Of a stretch of 64,000 nt of DNA, positions 1-8,560 are shown piece after piece. The position numbers were made by a program, and so were the translations under genes. The notes below the pieces were generated by a model. The model was not told the origin of the DNA, ran no database searches, and saw only the letters and a list, made by a program, of their open reading frames with translations. Source of the stretch: Actinomadura sp. J1-007 (GTDB taxonomy: Bacteria > Actinomycetota > Actinomycetes > Streptosporangiales > Streptosporangiaceae); NCBI RefSeq assembly GCF_009793335.1, contig NZ_WING01000001.1, positions 3,038,001 to 3,102,000 of the forward strand. Reading direction: 5' to 3'. Numbering within the stretch: the stretch's first letter is position 1; every line of letters starts with the position of its first letter.

Positions 1-1504
1 CGGTGACGGCCATGAGGCCCTGCGCGAGCATCTGCCGGATGACGCCGCGCCACTCGACGTCGCGGAGGTCGGTGCCGATGCCGAAGACGCTGAGCGAGTC
101 GTGGTCGTGCTGGATGACCTTGGCGTTCTTCTTGCCGAGCAGGATGTCGACGACCTGTCCGGCGCCGAACTTCTGGTTGCGTTCGCGGTCGAGGCGGACG
201 ATCGTGGACAGGACCTTCTGCGCCGGCACGGTCGCGTCCCAGGTCTCGGGCGGCGCCAGGCAGGTGTCGCAGTTGCCGCAGGGCTCGGCGGTCTGGCCGA
301 AGTAGTTGAGGAGCTGGACGCGGCGGCACTCGACGGTCTCGCAGAGGGCCAGCATCGCGTCGAGGTGCAGGCTCATGCGGCGCCGGTGGGCGAGGTCGCC
401 CTCGCCGCTCTCGATCATCTTGCGGAGGTTGACGACGTCCTGGAGGCCGTACGCCAGCCAGGCGGTGGACGGCAGGCCGTCGCGGCCCGCGCGGCCGGTC
501 TCCTGGTAGTAGCCCTCGACCGACTTGGGCAGGTCGAGGTGCGCGACGAAGCGGACGTCGGGTTTGTCGATGCCCATGCCGAACGCGATCGTCGCGACGA
601 TGACCAGGCCGTCCTCGCGCAGGAAGCGCGACTGGTTGGCGGCGCGGACGCTCGCGTCGAGGCCCGCGTGGTAGGGCAGCGCCTCGATGCCGTTGTCGCT
701 GAGGAACGCGGCGTGCTTCTCGACGGAGTTGCGCGACAGGCAGTAGACGATGCCCGCGTCGCCCGCGTGCTCGGTGCGCAGCAGGTGCAGGAGCTGGCGC
801 TTGGGGTCGGACTTGGGCTCGATGCGGTACTGGATGTTGGGCCGGTCGAAGCTCGCGACGAAGTGCCGGGCGGACTCCAGGTTGAGCCGGGACGCGATCT
901 CGGCGCGGGTGGCCTCGGTGGCCGTCGCGGTGAGCGCGATGCGGGGCACGTCGGGCCAGCGCTCGTGCAGGCCCGAGAGCATCAGGTAGTCGGGACGGAA
1001 GTCGTGCCCCCACTGCGACACGCAGTGCGCCTCGTCGATCGCGAACAGGGCGATCGACCCCCGGTCGAGCAGGTCGATCGTGGCGGGGACGCGGAGCCGT
1101 TCGGGCGCGAGGTAGAGCAGGTCGATCTCGCCCGCGACGAACTCGGCCTCGACCACGCGGCGCTCGTCGAGGTCCTGGGTGGAGTTGAGGAAGCCCGCGC
1201 GGACGCCGAGGGCGCGCAGCGCGTCGACCTGGTCCTGCATCAGGGCGATCAGCGGGGAGATCACGACGCCGACGCCTTTGCGCACCAGCGAGGGGATCTG
1301 GTAGCACAGCGACTTGCCGCCGCCGGTCGGCATCAGCACCAGCGCGTCGCCGCCCGCGACGACGTGGTCGATGATCCCGGCCTGGCCCTCCCGGAACGCG
1401 TCGTAGCCGAAGACCCGCCGCAACGCGTCGAGGGCCCCGCTCGTCTCCGGGCCCGTGTCGAAGCCGGACTGGGGGGCCTCGGTGCCGCTCTCGGGGAAAG
1501 CCAT
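1..1504 (-). CDS. recQ: ATP-dependent DNA helicase RecQ (3' end beyond window)
   Basis: This is a superfamily-2 3'-5' DNA helicase acting in recombination and replication-fork repair. Reading leftward from ATG at 1504, the protein has a Walker A motif (TGGGKS, about residue 60), a DEAH Walker B box followed by [13 protein letters not shown], the motif III sequence ALTATAT, and the helicase C-terminal motifs [18 protein letters not shown] and [10 protein letters not shown]. The RecQ zinc-binding cysteines (CETVECRR, then CGNCDTC) follow, and a winged-helix RQC region begins before the left edge cuts the gene after about 501 codons. It lies 65 bp downstream of the HAD gene on the same strand, so they may be co-transcribed. 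Family assignment is secure; whether an HRDC domain follows cannot be seen. Confidence 0.95.
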   Translation of the reverse strand, partial: MAFPESGTEAPQSGFDTGPETSGALDALRRVFGYDAFREGQAGIIDHVVAGGDALVLMPTGGGKSLCYQIPSLVRKGVGVVISPLIALMQDQVDALRALGVRAGFLNSTQDLDERRVVEAEFVAGEIDLLYLAPERLRVPATIDLLDRGSIALFAIDEAHCVSQWGHDFRPDYLMLSGLHERWPDVPRIALTATATEATRAEIASRLNLESARHFVASFDRPNIQYRIEPKSDPKRQLLHLLRTEHAGDAGIVYCLSRNSVEKHAAFLSDNGIEALPYHAGLDASVRAANQSRFLREDGLVIVATIAFGMGIDKPDVRFVAHLDLPKSVEGYYQETGRAGRDGLPSTAWLAYGLQDVVNLRKMIESGEGDLAHRRRMSLHLDAMLALCETVECRRVQLLNYFGQTAEPCGNCDTCLAPPETWDATVPAQKVLSTIVRLDRERNQKFGAGQVVDILLGKKNAKVIQHDHDSLSVFGIGTDLRDVEWRGVIRQMLAQGLMAVT

Positions 1505-1569
1505 CGCCCCATACTATGAGCCGCCGCGCCCCGTCTCCCGCCGAACTCCGACCTGTGGACAACTCGCGA

Positions 1570-2238
1570 TCAAGGCCGCTGCTCGGGGAGGGCGTCGACC
1601 GTCTCGGGGGTGATCTCGGCGAGGTCCCCGGCCACGTACGAGGCGAGCGCGAGCGCGTCCGCCGCCGGAGGGTAGTTCGGGCGCGGGACGGCGATGACCC
1701 GCATCCCGGCGGCGTGCGCGGAACGCAGGCCGTTCGAGGAGTCCTCCACGGCCACGCACAGCGGCGCGGGCACGTCCATCTGGGCGGCGACCATCAGGTA
1801 GCCGTCCGGGGCGGGCTTCCCGGCGTCCACCTCCTCGGTCGACACCGTCGCGCGGAACAGCGACTCGACGCCCAACCGGCCGAGGACGAGGTCGATGAGC
1901 GCGCGCGGGGAGGAACTCGCCAGGCCGAGCGGCGCGTACTCCGCCATGCGCCGGACGGCTTCGACGGCCCCCGGCAGCAGCGGCACCTTCTGCGCGTACC
2001 GCTGGGTCATCAGGTCGATGACGCCGTAGGCGACCTCGTCGGCGGTCATCCCGCCGATCAGGTCGGTACCGAGGTAGTCCGCCCACTCGACGGTGCTCAT
2101 GCCCATCAGCCGCCGCTGCGTGTCGGGCCGCCACTCGCCGCCGTGGTCGGCGACGTACGCGCGCCGGACCTCCTCCCACACCGGCTCGGAGTCGATCAGG
2201 ACCCCGTCCAGGTCGAACACCACGGCCCGCGCGGGCAT
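1570..2238 (-). CDS. HAD-superfamily phosphatase, beta-phosphoglucomutase-like
   Basis: A 222-residue cytoplasmic haloacid-dehalogenase-type phosphohydrolase. Motif I is VFDLDGVLIDSE near the N-terminus (nucleophile Asp in DLDG), motif II is the ASSSP stretch near residue 108, motif III is the Lys of DAGKPAPDGY, and motif IV is VEDSSNG; a helical cap lies between motifs I and II. This pattern is that of sugar-phosphate or phosphoglycolate phosphatases and phosphoglucomutases; the substrate cannot be told. The start at 2238 is chosen because AAGGAGG sits just upstream and the protein then begins MPARAVVFDLDG as is usual; a longer frame to 2388 has no such support. Next gene on the strand is recQ. 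Confidence 0.9.
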   Translation of the reverse strand: MPARAVVFDLDGVLIDSEPVWEEVRRAYVADHGGEWRPDTQRRLMGMSTVEWADYLGTDLIGGMTADEVAYGVIDLMTQRYAQKVPLLPGAVEAVRRMAEYAPLGLASSSPRALIDLVLGRLGVESLFRATVSTEEVDAGKPAPDGYLMVAAQMDVPAPLCVAVEDSSNGLRSAHAAGMRVIAVPRPNYPPAADALALASYVAGDLAEITPETVDALPEQRP

Positions 2239-2429
2239 GGGCGCCTCCTTCGGCTGCGTCGGCCCCCGGCGCGCCCGGGGAGCCACGGTCGTGATCATTA
2301 CCCAGCGCGTCCGCCGCGGAACCCCCCGCACAGTCGGTGACCGGGAGAAATCTGGCGATTCAGGCACCCTCCGGCGTTCGTCTGGCATGGTGGTGCCCCT
2401 CCGACCCCGTCTCCGGAGGAGGAACGCCC

Positions 2430-2915
2430 ATGGTGTTCATCGGTCTCATCCTGGTCGCGGCGTCCATCGCCGTCGGCGCAGGCGTCGCCCTCGACAACGC
2501 GGGCCCCGCCGAACTGGTCGTCTTCGGGCAGGACGTTCCAGGCGTCCACGACGTGTGGCAGGTGTTCTTCGCGGGCGCCGCCGTAGCGGTGGTCTTCATG
2601 GTGGGCATGACGGCCACGTTCATGGGCTTCGGCCGCGTCATGCGCACGCGCCGCGACCTGCGCTACCTCCGCGAGGAGCACGAGGAGTCGCTGACCACCC
2701 TCGAAATGGAGAAGCGCCGGCTCCAGCAGGAGCTCGCGCGCGTCCGCCGCGACGCCGCCGCGCGGCCCGCCGCCCCGACCCCCGTCCCCGCGTCCCCCGG
2801 TGCGCCCGGCGGCGCGGGCGCTACGGTCACCGCGCCTGTGCCCGGCCCCGGAGGCGCTCGGCGCCGCCCGCACATTCCCGCCTCCACCTCATCCTTCTTC
2901 GACCGCGCCGACTGA
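2430..2915 (+). CDS. small two-helix membrane protein, LapA-like
   Basis: A 161-residue predicted inner-membrane protein. An N-terminal transmembrane helix (about residues 1-21) and a second (about 48-72) enclose a short loop containing ELVVFGQDV; a charged coiled coil (about 80-115, rich in R, E, K) and a Pro/Ala-rich tail follow. This layout matches the LapA/DUF1049 type of small membrane proteins, whose role in Actinobacteria is unknown. The ATG at 2430 follows GGAGGAGGAA. Its 3' end overlaps the 3' end of the convergent SnoaL-like gene by 27 bp. Function remains unassigned. Confidence 0.75.
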   Translation: MVFIGLILVAASIAVGAGVALDNAGPAELVVFGQDVPGVHDVWQVFFAGAAVAVVFMVGMTATFMGFGRVMRTRRDLRYLREEHEESLTTLEMEKRRLQQELARVRRDAAARPAAPTPVPASPGAPGGAGATVTAPVPGPGGARRRPHIPASTSSFFDRAD

Positions 2916-3302
2916 CGGTTCCGGCGGGGCAACGCCGAACGGGTTGTCCACGGCGTAGCGCCAGCGGCCGTCCTTTCCGCGCCGGGCGACATCGGTCGCG
3001 GTCCCCTCGATGTGAACGCGGCGGCCGTCGCCGTCCGTCCCGTCGATGACCCAGTCCACGATCAGCAACGCGACGTCCCCCGCCGCGTACACGTGTCGGG
3101 GGTGGACGGTGATCGGCAGCCCCAGCCCGACGAACCGAGCGTTCGCCGCGCGGGCCTCCGCTCCGGTGAGTGCCGTCCCCGGCTCCGGTACGAACACGGC
3201 CCCGTCCTCGTACCCCTCCGAAATCGCGTCCAGGTCGCCGCTGTTGAACCGTTCGGCGAACACGGCGGGCACATCCTCGGGGCGTTCCGCGAGTTCTCGC
3301 AT
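2889..3302 (-). CDS. SnoaL/NTF2-like fold protein (YybH type)
   Basis: A 137-residue single-domain protein of the SnoaL/DUF4440 group: an N-terminal helix with FAERFNSGDLDAISEGYE, followed by strands ending in GRWRYAVDNPFG, the usual cone-shaped NTF2 fold. Members include ketosteroid-isomerase-like enzymes and many proteins with no known activity; no catalytic role can be assigned. The ATG at 3302 has AAAGGA four bases upstream. It is divergent from an HxlR-type regulator only 54 bp away, and an inverted repeat in that gap lies directly in front of its ribosome site, so control by that regulator is likely (inference). Confidence 0.85.
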   Translation of the reverse strand: MRELAERPEDVPAVFAERFNSGDLDAISEGYEDGAVFVPEPGTALTGAEARAANARFVGLGLPITVHPRHVYAAGDVALLIVDWVIDGTDGDGRRVHIEGTATDVARRGKDGRWRYAVDNPFGVAPPEPSVGAVEEG

Positions 3303-3311
3303 ATCGTCCTT

Positions 3312-3323
3312 TCCACAAGTGGA
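3312..3323. promoter_or_regulatory. inverted repeat between SnoaL and HxlR genes, candidate operator
   Basis: TCCACAAGTGGA has perfect 5-bp arms and sits in the 54-bp gap between divergent starts at 3302 and 3357. On the minus strand it ends just before the AAAGGA ribosome site of the SnoaL-like gene. HxlR-type regulators commonly bind such short dyads in divergent promoters; binding here is inferred from position only. Confidence 0.4.
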
Positions 3324-3356
3324 GGCTCAGGCACGGCCACGCTAGGAGGCGCCCCC

Positions 3357-3797
3357 GTGGCTCACCAAACGGTGCGTAACCCGTCCGCCCCGGCGGTGCA
3401 GGACGTCGCGGCGGTGCGGGACGTCGCGGCGGCGGCCGTTCCGGGTCTGCCGGACGACGCGCGCGCACGAGTCGCCGAGCCCACACCGTCCTGCCCGGTC
3501 GAAATCACACTCGCGGCGCTGCGTGGCCGCTGGACGACCCTGCTGCTGCGCGAGTTGCTGCGGCGCGATGGCGAAATCAGCTACAGCGAGCTGCGCGCCG
3601 TTCTTCCCGCGCTGTCGGACAAGGTGCTCACGGACCGGCTGGCCCAACTCGTCGAGGCCGGAGTGCTCGAACGGGTCCGCCTGCCCGGGTGGCCCGCGCG
3701 CACGCGTTACAGCCTCACCGAACACGGCCGCCGCCTAGGGCCCGTCCTCCAAGCCCTCTGGGACTGGGGTGCCGAAAACCCGCGGGAAGCACAATGA
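3357..3797 (+). CDS. HxlR-family winged-helix transcriptional regulator
   Basis: A 146-residue DNA-binding protein. After about 45 low-complexity residues comes the HxlR domain: CPVEITLAALRGRWTTLLL with the helix-turn-helix through SYSELRAVLPALSDKVLTDRL, and the wing YSLTEHGRRLGPVL. A Cys is present at the usual redox/metal-sensing position at the domain start (SCPVE), a residue that is reactive in several family members. GTG 3357 is preferred because CTAGGAGG precedes it; upstream in-frame codons run into the divergent promoter. It probably controls itself and the divergent SnoaL-like gene. The inducer is unknown. Confidence 0.88.
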   Translation: MAHQTVRNPSAPAVQDVAAVRDVAAAAVPGLPDDARARVAEPTPSCPVEITLAALRGRWTTLLLRELLRRDGEISYSELRAVLPALSDKVLTDRLAQLVEAGVLERVRLPGWPARTRYSLTEHGRRLGPVLQALWDWGAENPREAQ

Positions 3798-3883
3798 CGG
3801 GCCGGAGCCGACGGATCGGGGATCGCGTCGCGAGTCGTACCCGAAGATGAGATCCGGGACCGTGAATATCGCCGCGTGGGGGG

Positions 3884-4297
3884 ATGGGGTGGGACGGACC
3901 GGACAAGCATGATCGTGGTGTGCGGATTCTTCTCAAGATAGGCGTCACGGCGGTCGCCCTGTGGGTGGCCACCCTGCTGGTCCACGACATCACCGTCTCC
4001 GGCGACACCGCCGGGCGGCGCGCGCTGACCCTCGTCGGCGTCGCGATCATCTTCGGTGTCGTGAACGCCGTCATCAAGCCGATCGTGAAGACGCTCGGCT
4101 GCGCGTTCTACATCCTCACCCTGGGCCTCATCGGGCTCGTCGTGAACGCCCTGCTGCTCCTGCTCACCAGCGAGATCGCCGACAAGCTCGATTTGCCGTT
4201 CCACGTCGCCGGCTTCTGGCCCGCCTTCTGGGGCGCGATCGTCGTCGGCGTGGTGAGCTGGCTCCTCCACATCTTCATCCCGGGCGACGACGACTGA
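3884..4297 (+). CDS. phage holin family 4 membrane protein (PF04020-like)
   Basis: A 137-residue integral membrane protein with four hydrophobic helices (about residues 14-32, 46-62, 70-92 and 106-130) and a short acidic C-terminus (GDDD). The sequence around GVVNAVIKPIVKTLG and TLGLIGLVVNALLLLL is the conserved core of the family called 'phage holin family 4' or YvlD-like, which is chromosomal and not known to lyse cells. No phage genes lie nearby, so a lytic role is unlikely. An alternative start, GTG at 3919, would remove the charged N-terminus. A strong hairpin follows the stop codon. Confidence 0.85.
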   Translation: MGWDGPDKHDRGVRILLKIGVTAVALWVATLLVHDITVSGDTAGRRALTLVGVAIIFGVVNAVIKPIVKTLGCAFYILTLGLIGLVVNALLLLLTSEIADKLDLPFHVAGFWPAFWGAIVVGVVSWLLHIFIPGDDD

Positions 4298-4317
4298 TCC
4301 CGGCGTCACAGCGACGC

Positions 4318-4347
4318 GGGCCCGAGGTTCTCTACGACCTCGGGCCC
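4318..4347. terminator. bidirectional hairpin terminator
   Basis: A perfect 10-bp stem (GGGCCCGAGG / CCTCGGGCCC) with a 10-base loop lies between the convergent ends of the holin-family gene (stop 4297) and the coiled-coil gene (stop 4364). No long T-tract follows, as is common in high-GC actinobacteria. Confidence 0.75.
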
Positions 4348-4363
4348 GTTCGCTTGGCCGGCC

Positions 4364-6055
4364 TTAGTTTTCGGAACGACGCAGTAGGTCGGGGGCTTTT
4401 TCGGCGCAGCGTTCGAAGGGAGAAGGGCCCGTAGGCGTGTCGTAGCCCTCGTACGTGTGCGGGCGGGTGCCCGGCGTGCCCAGCAGCACCCAGCCGCGCG
4501 CCCGTACGGCCCCCACGAGCAGGTCCGCGTCGGGGATCTCCCCCGCGCCCGCGACGATCAGCACATCGAACTCCGGGGCGGGCGAGGACGCGCCGATGCC
4601 GACCGGCGTCCCGGCGACGAGATCCGCCGAACGGAGCAGGATCTCCCCCGTCTCGCTCGTCGCCTCGAATCCCGCCTCCGCGTCCAGGAACCCTGAAAGC
4701 TGCTCGATGCGGGCCATCGCCCGTTCCTGATGGGTGGAAAGCAGGTCGGGCTCGTTTATCGGGTCCGAACCGCAGATCTCCCGGACGTTCTCTCGTGAAC
4801 GCGCCTCCGCCTCCTCCAGCGTGCCCAATTCCGCCGTACGCGCCGCGATCTCTTGCTCCGCGTCGTTCTGGAGGCGTTCGTGTGCGGCCTCGGCCTCCGC
4901 GATCCGGGCGACGACGTCCTCGGCGGCGGCGCGCGCCTGCTCGGCCAAGGTGAGCGCCTCGGCCCGCGCCGCACGCGCCGCCTCGAACCGTTGCTCCACC
5001 TCCTGCGCGGCCTGCCGCGCCCTGCGCGCCTCCATGCTCGCTCCTGTCGCGCGGTCCACGGCCTCCGCCGCCAGCCGGGCCTGCTCGCGGTGCACGGCTC
5101 CCGCGTCCTCCCGTTCCGACGCGAGCCGGACGAGTTCCTCACCCAGTCGCTGCTGCGCTTCGCGGGCGGCGTCCATCAACGGGCCGCCGCGGTCGATGAA
5201 CGCGGCGATCTCCTGTCGGCGGCTCTCCGCCTGCTCAGCGGCGTTCTTGGCCTCCTGCGCGCGCGAAGCCGCCTGGTCCGCGTCCCGCGTACGGGCTTTG
5301 ACCTCGGCGCGCAGGCTTTTCAGGTCCGTCGGCGGCGCGGCGACGTGCAAGCGTTGCCCTAGCGACATCTTCCGCCGGCGCGCAGCGAGCGCCGATTCGG
5401 CGGTGACCAGCCGGTAGTAGCTCGCGTGGCCCTCAGCGGCGGCGTCGGCGTCCGCGGCCAGCAGCCGTTCCGCCTCCTGCTGCGCCATCGGCAGGTCCTC
5501 GCGTGCGCGCGCGAGGTCGGCGGTCAGCGACTCCTCCTGCTGCCGCGCGGCGTTCAACTCGGCCTGCGAACGCGCCGCCCGCTCGTCCAACTCGGCGCAC
5601 CGCGCGTAGGCCGCGTCGGCCGTACGGGTCAGCTCCCCCGCCTCGGCCGCCATCTCGTCCGCGATCGCCTGGAGCCGTTCGGCCTCCGCACGCGGACCGG
5701 CCACTTCCGCGTCGGCCTTCTCCAACTCGCCCGCCAGGCGTTCGCTCTCCGCCTCGGCCTCCGCCGCCGTCCGCTCGGCCTCCTCGACCGAACCCCGCAG
5801 TTCCTCGGCCGCCGCCGCCATCCCTTCCAGTTCGGCGTCCAGCTCCTCGCGCCGCCGGGCTTGCTCCTCGCGGTACGCCTCCAGCGCCGACGCGTCCCTG
5901 GGCCACTGCTCCAGCCACAGCAGCCCGCGCCGCAGCATCCGCGCCTCGTTCTGCCACGCCTCCCGCCACGACTCGCCGACCGGCCGTACGGTCGCTCCCC
6001 GCACCCACGTCTCCGGCGGCCGAAGGGGCTCAGGCAACGACTCCGGCACGGTCAT
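4364..6055 (-). CDS. coiled-coil protein with degenerate SF1-helicase-like C-terminus (3' part of a frame-broken gene)
   Basis: A 563-codon frame, almost certainly the C-terminal part of the gene whose N-terminal part occupies 6141-7280. After a short N-terminal region with W-rich helices (WREAWQNEARMLRRGLLWLE) it is a very long Ala/Glu/Arg coiled coil (about residues 60-440). The last 65 residues include FDVLIVAGAGEIPDADLLVG and RARGWVLLG, which line up with helicase motif II (LIIDEASQ..ADALV) and motif III (VLVGD) of superfamily-1 enzymes, but the Walker B acids are replaced (AGAGE). The frame stays open upstream of the ATG to about 6094 and reads GITRAEVEELEQ, a further copy of a motif repeated in the upstream frame. 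No function is known; inference is a non-ATPase scaffold derived from a helicase. Confidence 0.7.
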   Translation of the reverse strand: MTVPESLPEPLRPPETWVRGATVRPVGESWREAWQNEARMLRRGLLWLEQWPRDASALEAYREEQARRREELDAELEGMAAAAEELRGSVEEAERTAAEAEAESERLAGELEKADAEVAGPRAEAERLQAIADEMAAEAGELTRTADAAYARCAELDERAARSQAELNAARQQEESLTADLARAREDLPMAQQEAERLLAADADAAAEGHASYYRLVTAESALAARRRKMSLGQRLHVAAPPTDLKSLRAEVKARTRDADQAASRAQEAKNAAEQAESRRQEIAAFIDRGGPLMDAAREAQQRLGEELVRLASEREDAGAVHREQARLAAEAVDRATGASMEARRARQAAQEVEQRFEAARAARAEALTLAEQARAAAEDVVARIAEAEAAHERLQNDAEQEIAARTAELGTLEEAEARSRENVREICGSDPINEPDLLSTHQERAMARIEQLSGFLDAEAGFEATSETGEILLRSADLVAGTPVGIGASSPAPEFDVLIVAGAGEIPDADLLVGAVRARGWVLLGTPGTRPHTYEGYDTPTGPSPFERCAEKAPDLLRRSEN

Positions 6056-6140
6056 CGACGCCGCCGACTGCTCCAGCTCCTCGACCTCGGCACGGGTGAT
6101 CCCCCAAGCCCCGCGCCCGCGTTCTCCAGCCCCGGCTCCC

Positions 6141-7280
6141 CTACCTCTCCGGCATCCTCCACCGGAACCCCGAGAACGGGCGTCTCCTCAACGGGCGCTG
6201 AGCCGTCGGCGGCGATGCCCCCTCCACGCCGTCCGCAGAGTCTGGGAGAACAGGCACAGCGCGAGTCACCGCAGCGGGCGCTTCGTCCGAAGGCGTTACA
6301 GGCTCCGGCTGAACGGGCGTTCCCTCCGCGCGTGTGAGTCCCTCGGCCTCTTCGGCGGCGGTCGGCGGGACGTCCTCCATAGAAACGATCGGTTGCGCGC
6401 GGGTCGCCGATGCGGGCTCGGGCAGGGGGAGTTGAGGGATGGGCTCCGCTCTCGTGGCCTCTACGTCCGACGGCGGAATCGGCTCGGCGCGGGTGATTCC
6501 CGAGTCAGGGAGAGGAGTGCCGGAGACCGGTGTCACGGGAGGCGGCGTGGGTTCGGCCTGCGCTGGGCGTACGGGCTTGAACTCGACCGTGCCGTTGGCC
6601 CCGAACGTCTCTCGCGGCCCCTCAGGGGATTCGGCCGACGATTCCGCTGCATCCTCGGAGGGCGGGCCGGGAGCACGCCCGCCAGACTCCGTAACACCTG
6701 CGGAGGCGTCCTCGACAGGGTCCACGAGTGTGTCGTCCTGCCCCGCTTCGACGGGAAAGGCACCGTGGACGGGCGCGGCGACAGGTTCTTCAGACTCTTC
6801 AGGGGACGTTGCGGCGTAGGGGAGGGATTCCACCACCAACGTGAACGAGTCAGGGGCGGCCACGTCGCGGACGATCTCTTCGGCGCGTTCTCGGGTGGGG
6901 GCGAGGAGGAGGGCACGTTCGCCAGCGCTCAGGAGGCGTTCGACCACGCGGCGGACGGCTGCGGCCTCGGCCGCGTCCTCCGGGACCTCGATCAAGCGTA
7001 CGCGAGTGCCTTTCTCGCCCACGAGGGATTCAGGGTCCACCAGGAGGCGGGCCAAATCCTCCCATTCGCCGGGCACGTCGCCGGAGAGGAAGGCCCGCAG
7101 AGCGGCCAACTGGGGCTCCCACCCGACGGGCGGGATGTCCTCGGGCGTTCCGCGCAGGCGTTCCTCGAACGCCTCGTACGCTGCGATGAGGGGCTCGTAG
7201 GCCGCCGAAGCCGCGTCACGCAGGGCCTCGCCGCTCTCGCCAGGCTTGCTGGTCTCTGCTGAGTGGTCCACCGACGCCAT
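6141..7280 (-). CDS. N-terminal part of the coiled-coil / degenerate helicase protein (frame-broken)
   Basis: A 379-codon frame. Residues 20-90 are helical; residues 95-130 read RLIEVPEDAAEAAAVRRVVE then GERALLLAPT, which matches the P-loop-to-motif-Ia region of SF1 helicases (GPPGTGKT ... vLvlAPT) with the phosphate-binding glycines and Lys lost. From about 155 it is Pro/Glu-rich with a TRAxP motif repeated five times. The frame then loses sense at a run of five C (6218-6222, plus strand): reading on with one extra base continues as GSAPVEETPVLGVPVEDAGE, and a second run of five C (6101-6105) must be corrected the same way to enter the 4364-6055 frame. With two bases added, 4364-7280 is exactly 973 codons. 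Sequence error or recent decay are both possible. Confidence 0.65.
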   Translation of the reverse strand: MASVDHSAETSKPGESGEALRDAASAAYEPLIAAYEAFEERLRGTPEDIPPVGWEPQLAALRAFLSGDVPGEWEDLARLLVDPESLVGEKGTRVRLIEVPEDAAEAAAVRRVVERLLSAGERALLLAPTRERAEEIVRDVAAPDSFTLVVESLPYAATSPEESEEPVAAPVHGAFPVEAGQDDTLVDPVEDASAGVTESGGRAPGPPSEDAAESSAESPEGPRETFGANGTVEFKPVRPAQAEPTPPPVTPVSGTPLPDSGITRAEPIPPSDVEATRAEPIPQLPLPEPASATRAQPIVSMEDVPPTAAEEAEGLTRAEGTPVQPEPVTPSDEAPAAVTRAVPVLPDSADGVEGASPPTAQRPLRRRPFSGFRWRMPER

Positions 7281-7393
7281 CCCGTTCGCGTTCGCTCCGG
7301 GGCGTTCTCTCCCCTTCTGCCCGGGACTAACGTCTCACATCGATCTCATGCGCGGACGATCTTGTCGGCGTTGTGGACGGCAGTTCGATTCTG

Positions 7394-8482
7394 TCAGCGG
7401 TGCGCGATAAGAACGGCGTGGTGGTCGACGCCCGGCGCGGGCTGGGGGTCGGGGTGGACGAGCGCCCCCGCCAGGCGGGGCAGGGCGTGCAGGAGATTGT
7501 GCTCGGCGTCCACGGCGATCCGGTGCGCGGCCACGACGGTGGTGGCCGGATCGACCACGATGTCGCATTCGGCGCGGAGGCGGTGGCCGATCCAGCGCAG
7601 CCGCACCTGCCCGACGGAGAGCACGCCCGGCGTGTCCGCGAGAGTGCTCTCCGCGCGATCGACGAGGGCGGGGTCCACGGCGTCCATGAGGCGGCGCCAG
7701 ACCTCGCGTGCCGTCTGCCGCAGAACGAGGAGGATCGCGACGGTGATCAGAAGCCCGACGACCGGATCGGCCCAGGGGAGGCCCGCGGCGACCCCTGCGG
7801 CGCCCAGCAGCACGGCGAGGGACGCGAAACCGTCCGTACGGGCGTGGAGGCCGTCGGCGACGAGCGCCGCCGACCCGATGCGCCGCCCCACGCGCACGCG
7901 GTAGCGGGCCACGAGCTCGTTGCCGAGGAACCCGACGAACGCCGCGGCGGCGACGGCGGGCAGGTGCGCGACGGGTTCGGGATCGGCCAGCCGGTGCAAC
8001 GCGGCGTACGCGGCGGCGACCGACGAGACGGCGATGGCGAGGACGATCACGACGCCCGCGAGGTCCTCGGCCCTGCCGTACCCGTAGGTGTAGCGGCGGG
8101 TGGGCGGTCGCCGACCCAGGACGAACGCCACGCCGAGCGGAACGGCGGTCAGCGCGTCGGCCGCGTTGTGGAGGGTGTCGCCGAGCAGCGCCACCGAGCC
8201 CGACAGCGCGTACACGACCGCCTGGATGATCGTGGTCGCGCCCAGCCCGGCGAGAGATATCCACAGGGCGCGAATGCCCTCGCCACTGCCCTCCAAGGCG
8301 TGGTCGACTTTGTCGGCCGCTTCGTGCGAGTGCGGACGGAGCACGTGCCCCAAGCGATGTCCCAAGCGGTGCCCCACCCGGGCCCGGCCACCATGCCGGT
8401 GTCCAAGACCGAACGCGCGCGAGAGGCGGTGCCCGATTCCGTGCATACCAGACACGATGCCCCAGAAAACGCATTGCAGCAT
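7394..8482 (-). CDS. cation diffusion facilitator (CDF) metal transporter
   Basis: A 362-residue membrane exporter of divalent metals (Zn, Co, Ni or Mn class), driven by proton antiport. About 65 His/Arg-rich residues (HRHGG, HRLGHRLGHVL, HSHE) precede six predicted transmembrane helices beginning near IRALWISLAGLGATT. The metal-site signatures are present in helices II and V: DTLHNAADA and HARTDG. A cytoplasmic C-terminal domain (VLSVGQVRLRWIGHRLRAE...HNLLHALP) resembles the dimerising CDF domain. The start at 8482 keeps the His-rich leader; an internal ATG at 8446 is equally possible because neither has a strong ribosome site. Metal specificity cannot be read from sequence. Confidence 0.9.
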   Translation of the reverse strand: MLQCVFWGIVSGMHGIGHRLSRAFGLGHRHGGRARVGHRLGHRLGHVLRPHSHEAADKVDHALEGSGEGIRALWISLAGLGATTIIQAVVYALSGSVALLGDTLHNAADALTAVPLGVAFVLGRRPPTRRYTYGYGRAEDLAGVVIVLAIAVSSVAAAYAALHRLADPEPVAHLPAVAAAAFVGFLGNELVARYRVRVGRRIGSAALVADGLHARTDGFASLAVLLGAAGVAAGLPWADPVVGLLITVAILLVLRQTAREVWRRLMDAVDPALVDRAESTLADTPGVLSVGQVRLRWIGHRLRAECDIVVDPATTVVAAHRIAVDAEHNLLHALPRLAGALVHPDPQPAPGVDHHAVLIAHR

Positions 8483-8560
8483 CTCGATAACAGCGAGTCA
8501 CCCGCACCCGCCAACCCTTCGCTAAAGCCCATCCCCCGCAGCCCGCCCCACCCCGCCCCG

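Noticed and set aside
101..1519. Long open frame on the plus strand opposite recQ
   Set aside because: Its translation is repetitive Ala/Val/Arg/Asp sequence with no family features; the minus strand encodes an intact RecQ with all helicase motifs.
3884..4297. Prophage remnant suggested by the holin-family name
   Set aside because: No integrase, capsid, endolysin or att-like repeats nearby; the family is common on actinobacterial chromosomes.
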